Assembly: GCA_947499925.1 (NCBI GenBank)
Contig: CANMQR010000014.1
Coordinates: 1-8,515, forward strand
DNA length: 8,515 bases
From: Neisseriaceae bacterium
GTDB taxonomy: Bacteria > Pseudomonadota > Gammaproteobacteria > Burkholderiales > UBA11063
Reading direction: 5' to 3'
Under the pieces are notes generated by a model. The model was given only the letters and a program-made list of their open reading frames with translations, did no database searches and was not told the DNA's origin. Position numbers and translations under genes: made by a program. Shown one piece after another: positions 6,551-8,515 of this stretch; position 1 is the first letter of the stretch; every line of letters starts with the position of its first letter.

Positions 6551-8515
6551 TTAGGCAAATTTTCTAACTTCACCATTACCAACAATATTCTCAACACAAC
6601 GATTGCATATTGTACTATGTTCACTATTTGTGCCAACACTTACATCATAATGCCAACACCTTTCACATTTTGCATCAGTTGATGCTATAACCTCAACTGA
6701 AGTTGTGTCCGTATTATTTAAGGTTATTTTGGATACCATATATACAAACTTCAAATCACTACCAAGACTTGATAATAATGAATATAGTTCATTATCGGCA
6801 TTTATTATTAAATGTGCTTGAAGCGATGAACCAATATTACCTATTGCACGATGGTTTTCTAGTTCTTTAAGCACCATGACTCTAAATTCACTTATCTTAT
6901 CAAAGCGCTTGACAATCAAAGATGCATCATCAATATTTGGTACTATATGAAAGCTATGATATAAAGTACTATCATTTTTATCATGAACTAGTTCTTCCCA
7001 TACTTCGTCAGCGGTAAAGCACAAGATAGGCGACAATATCAAAGCCAAACTTTTTGCTAGATGGTATAAAACAGTTTGGGCAGAACGTCTTGCATGAGTG
7101 TCTGCTTTAGCAGTATATAACCTGTCTTTTAGAATATCAAGATAAAAACCACCCAAATCTTCAGAACAGAACGATACCAATTCTTGTACTATATAATGAA
7201 ATTGGTAATTAGGATACAATTCATCAACAACTCGTGTTTGTAATTGCTTTAACTTAATAAGCGCATATTTATCCACTTCAACTAGTTTATCAATCGCTAC
7301 CGAATTAGTATTAATATCAAAATCAACCAAGTTAGCTAGTAAAAACCGTAATGTGTTACGAATCCGACGATAAGACTCAGTGATATTTTTCATTATCTCA
7401 TCAGAAAATGCAATATCCCCAGAATAGTCAAGACTTGCTACCCATAGACGTAGAATATCAGCCCCATATTTTTTCACACCATCGGGAATCGATATAATAT
7501 TGCCCTTAGATTTAGACATCTTATACCCATTGCCATCAACTAAAAACCCATGGGTTAAAAGCTGCTTGTAAGGAGCCCTACCATCAATAGCACATCCAGT
7601 TAAAAGCGATGATTGGAACCATCCACGGTGTTGATCTGAACCTTCAAGATATAAATCAGCTGGCCATGCTAATTCATGGTGAGTACGAAGTACACTAAAA
7701 TGTGTAGTTCCAGAATCAAACCAAACATCTAAAGTATCAGGTAGCTTTTTATAATTATCGGCATCTTTAATGCCTAATGACTGTGGCGTAACTTCAGGAT
7801 TAAACCAAGCATCAACCCCACCTTTAGCTATTAAATCAGCTGCATTTTGCAAGATACTATAACTATCAGGATGTAATTCATTAGTTTCTTTATGTACAAA
7901 AAATGTCATTGGCACACCCCAATTGCGTTGACGTGACACACACCAATCAGGACGATTTTTAACCATGGTTTCCAAACGCGAACGCCCCCATTCAGGGAAA
8001 AACTTAGTTGAGCTAACAGCATCAAGTGCTGCCTTACGTAACGTATTGCCATTATTACCAGCTTTATCCATACTAACAAACCACTGTGGTGTGGTACGGA
8101 AAATCAAAGGCGTTTTATGACGCCAACAGTGCGGATAGCTGTGATGTAGTTTGCTTGAAGCATAAAGACGGTTTTTTTCTTTTAATACATCAATAACCAT
8201 AGGATTTGCTTGCCAAACAGTAAAACCCGCAAAAATTTCTGTAGTACTAATAAATTTACCATCATCAGCTACAGGATTATGAAGATCCAGATTATATGAT
8301 ATACCCACATGATAATCCTCCACCCCATGAGCTGGAGCAGTATGTACTAAGCCAGTACCCGCATCAGTAGTTACATGCTCCCCCAAGATAGATGGAACAT
8401 TTCTTACATAAAAAGGATGCTTAAATAATAAGCCCTCAAGTGTACTACCATTACTTGTTGCTAGTATCTGATAATTTTCTGACTGTGATACTGCCATAAC
8501 ACTTTCAACCAAGTC
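6551..8515 (-). CDS. ileS: Isoleucyl-tRNA synthetase, C-terminal ~70% (5' end outside window)
   Basis: Class I synthetase that charges tRNA-Ile and edits mischarged Val-tRNA-Ile. The frame is open to the window edge: GAC TTG precede GTT GAA AGT, so the gene continues to the right. Numbering visible residues from the TTG at 8512 (653 aa), the CP1 editing motif VHTAPAHGVEDY is at 56-67, including the editing aspartate D66. LDVWFDSG is at 261-268, GSDQHRGWFQ at 291-300 and the ATP-binding KMSKS at 331-335. The anticodon-binding helical domain follows (about 375-560). A C-terminal zinc site has C616, C619, C636 and C639 (CERCWH...CNRC), as in bacterial-type IleS. Compared with E. coli IleS, about 270 N-terminal residues, including the HIGH motif, lie outside the window. 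It is the first visible gene of the minus-strand operon; any promoter or upstream ribF is out of view. Confidence 0.97.
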   Translation of the reverse strand, partial: DLVESVMAVSQSENYQILATSNGSTLEGLLFKHPFYVRNVPSILGEHVTTDAGTGLVHTAPAHGVEDYHVGISYNLDLHNPVADDGKFISTTEIFAGFTVWQANPMVIDVLKEKNRLYASSKLHHSYPHCWRHKTPLIFRTTPQWFVSMDKAGNNGNTLRKAALDAVSSTKFFPEWGRSRLETMVKNRPDWCVSRQRNWGVPMTFFVHKETNELHPDSYSILQNAADLIAKGGVDAWFNPEVTPQSLGIKDADNYKKLPDTLDVWFDSGTTHFSVLRTHHELAWPADLYLEGSDQHRGWFQSSLLTGCAIDGRAPYKQLLTHGFLVDGNGYKMSKSKGNIISIPDGVKKYGADILRLWVASLDYSGDIAFSDEIMKNITESYRRIRNTLRFLLANLVDFDINTNSVAIDKLVEVDKYALIKLKQLQTRVVDELYPNYQFHYIVQELVSFCSEDLGGFYLDILKDRLYTAKADTHARRSAQTVLYHLAKSLALILSPILCFTADEVWEELVHDKNDSTLYHSFHIVPNIDDASLIVKRFDKISEFRVMVLKELENHRAIGNIGSSLQAHLIINADNELYSLLSSLGSDLKFVYMVSKITLNNTDTTSVEVIASTDAKCERCWHYDVSVGTNSEHSTICNRCVENIVGNGEVRKFA

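Noticed and set aside
8510..8512. TTG at 8512 as a start codon for a short IleS
   Set aside because: The frame continues upstream to the window edge and begins inside the editing domain, so the gene is simply cut by the window.

Overview
The window is a stretch of chromosome from a low-GC bacterium. The ileS-lspA-ispH gene order, the LspA and IspH sequence style and the proteobacterial-type Ffh suggest a Proteobacterium, most likely a beta- or gamma-proteobacterium. The species cannot be fixed from sequence alone.

Layout: on the + strand at the left is a complete FAD-dependent dehydrogenase-like gene of unknown substrate (12-1601). It is followed by a decayed IS30-family insertion sequence (about 1705-2192). 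The element still has a good promoter, a Shine-Dalgarno site and an ATG, but its transposase carries an amber stop at codon 4. It loses the whole catalytic region at or just after a run of ten C. A short gene-free stretch (2193-2321) separates it from five genes that all lie on the minus strand. Reading in transcription order (right to left) these are ileS (isoleucyl-tRNA synthetase, cut by the right window edge), lspA (signal peptidase II), ispH (last step of the MEP isoprenoid pathway), ffh (SRP GTPase) and an APC-superfamily amino-acid permease. Gaps are 20, 2, 13 and 42 bases, so they are probably one transcription unit.

Functionally the minus-strand cluster is housekeeping: charging of tRNA-Ile, maturation of lipoproteins, isoprenoid precursor synthesis, co-translational membrane targeting and amino-acid uptake. 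The ileS-lspA-ispH core is a classic conserved proteobacterial cluster, here without fkpB between lspA and ispH. The ffh and permease genes are an extension of it. The permease would be an inner-membrane client of the SRP route that Ffh serves.

I found no CRISPR array, RNA gene, phage module, defence system or new multi-gene system. The irregular part of the window is the broken IS30 copy and its surroundings.
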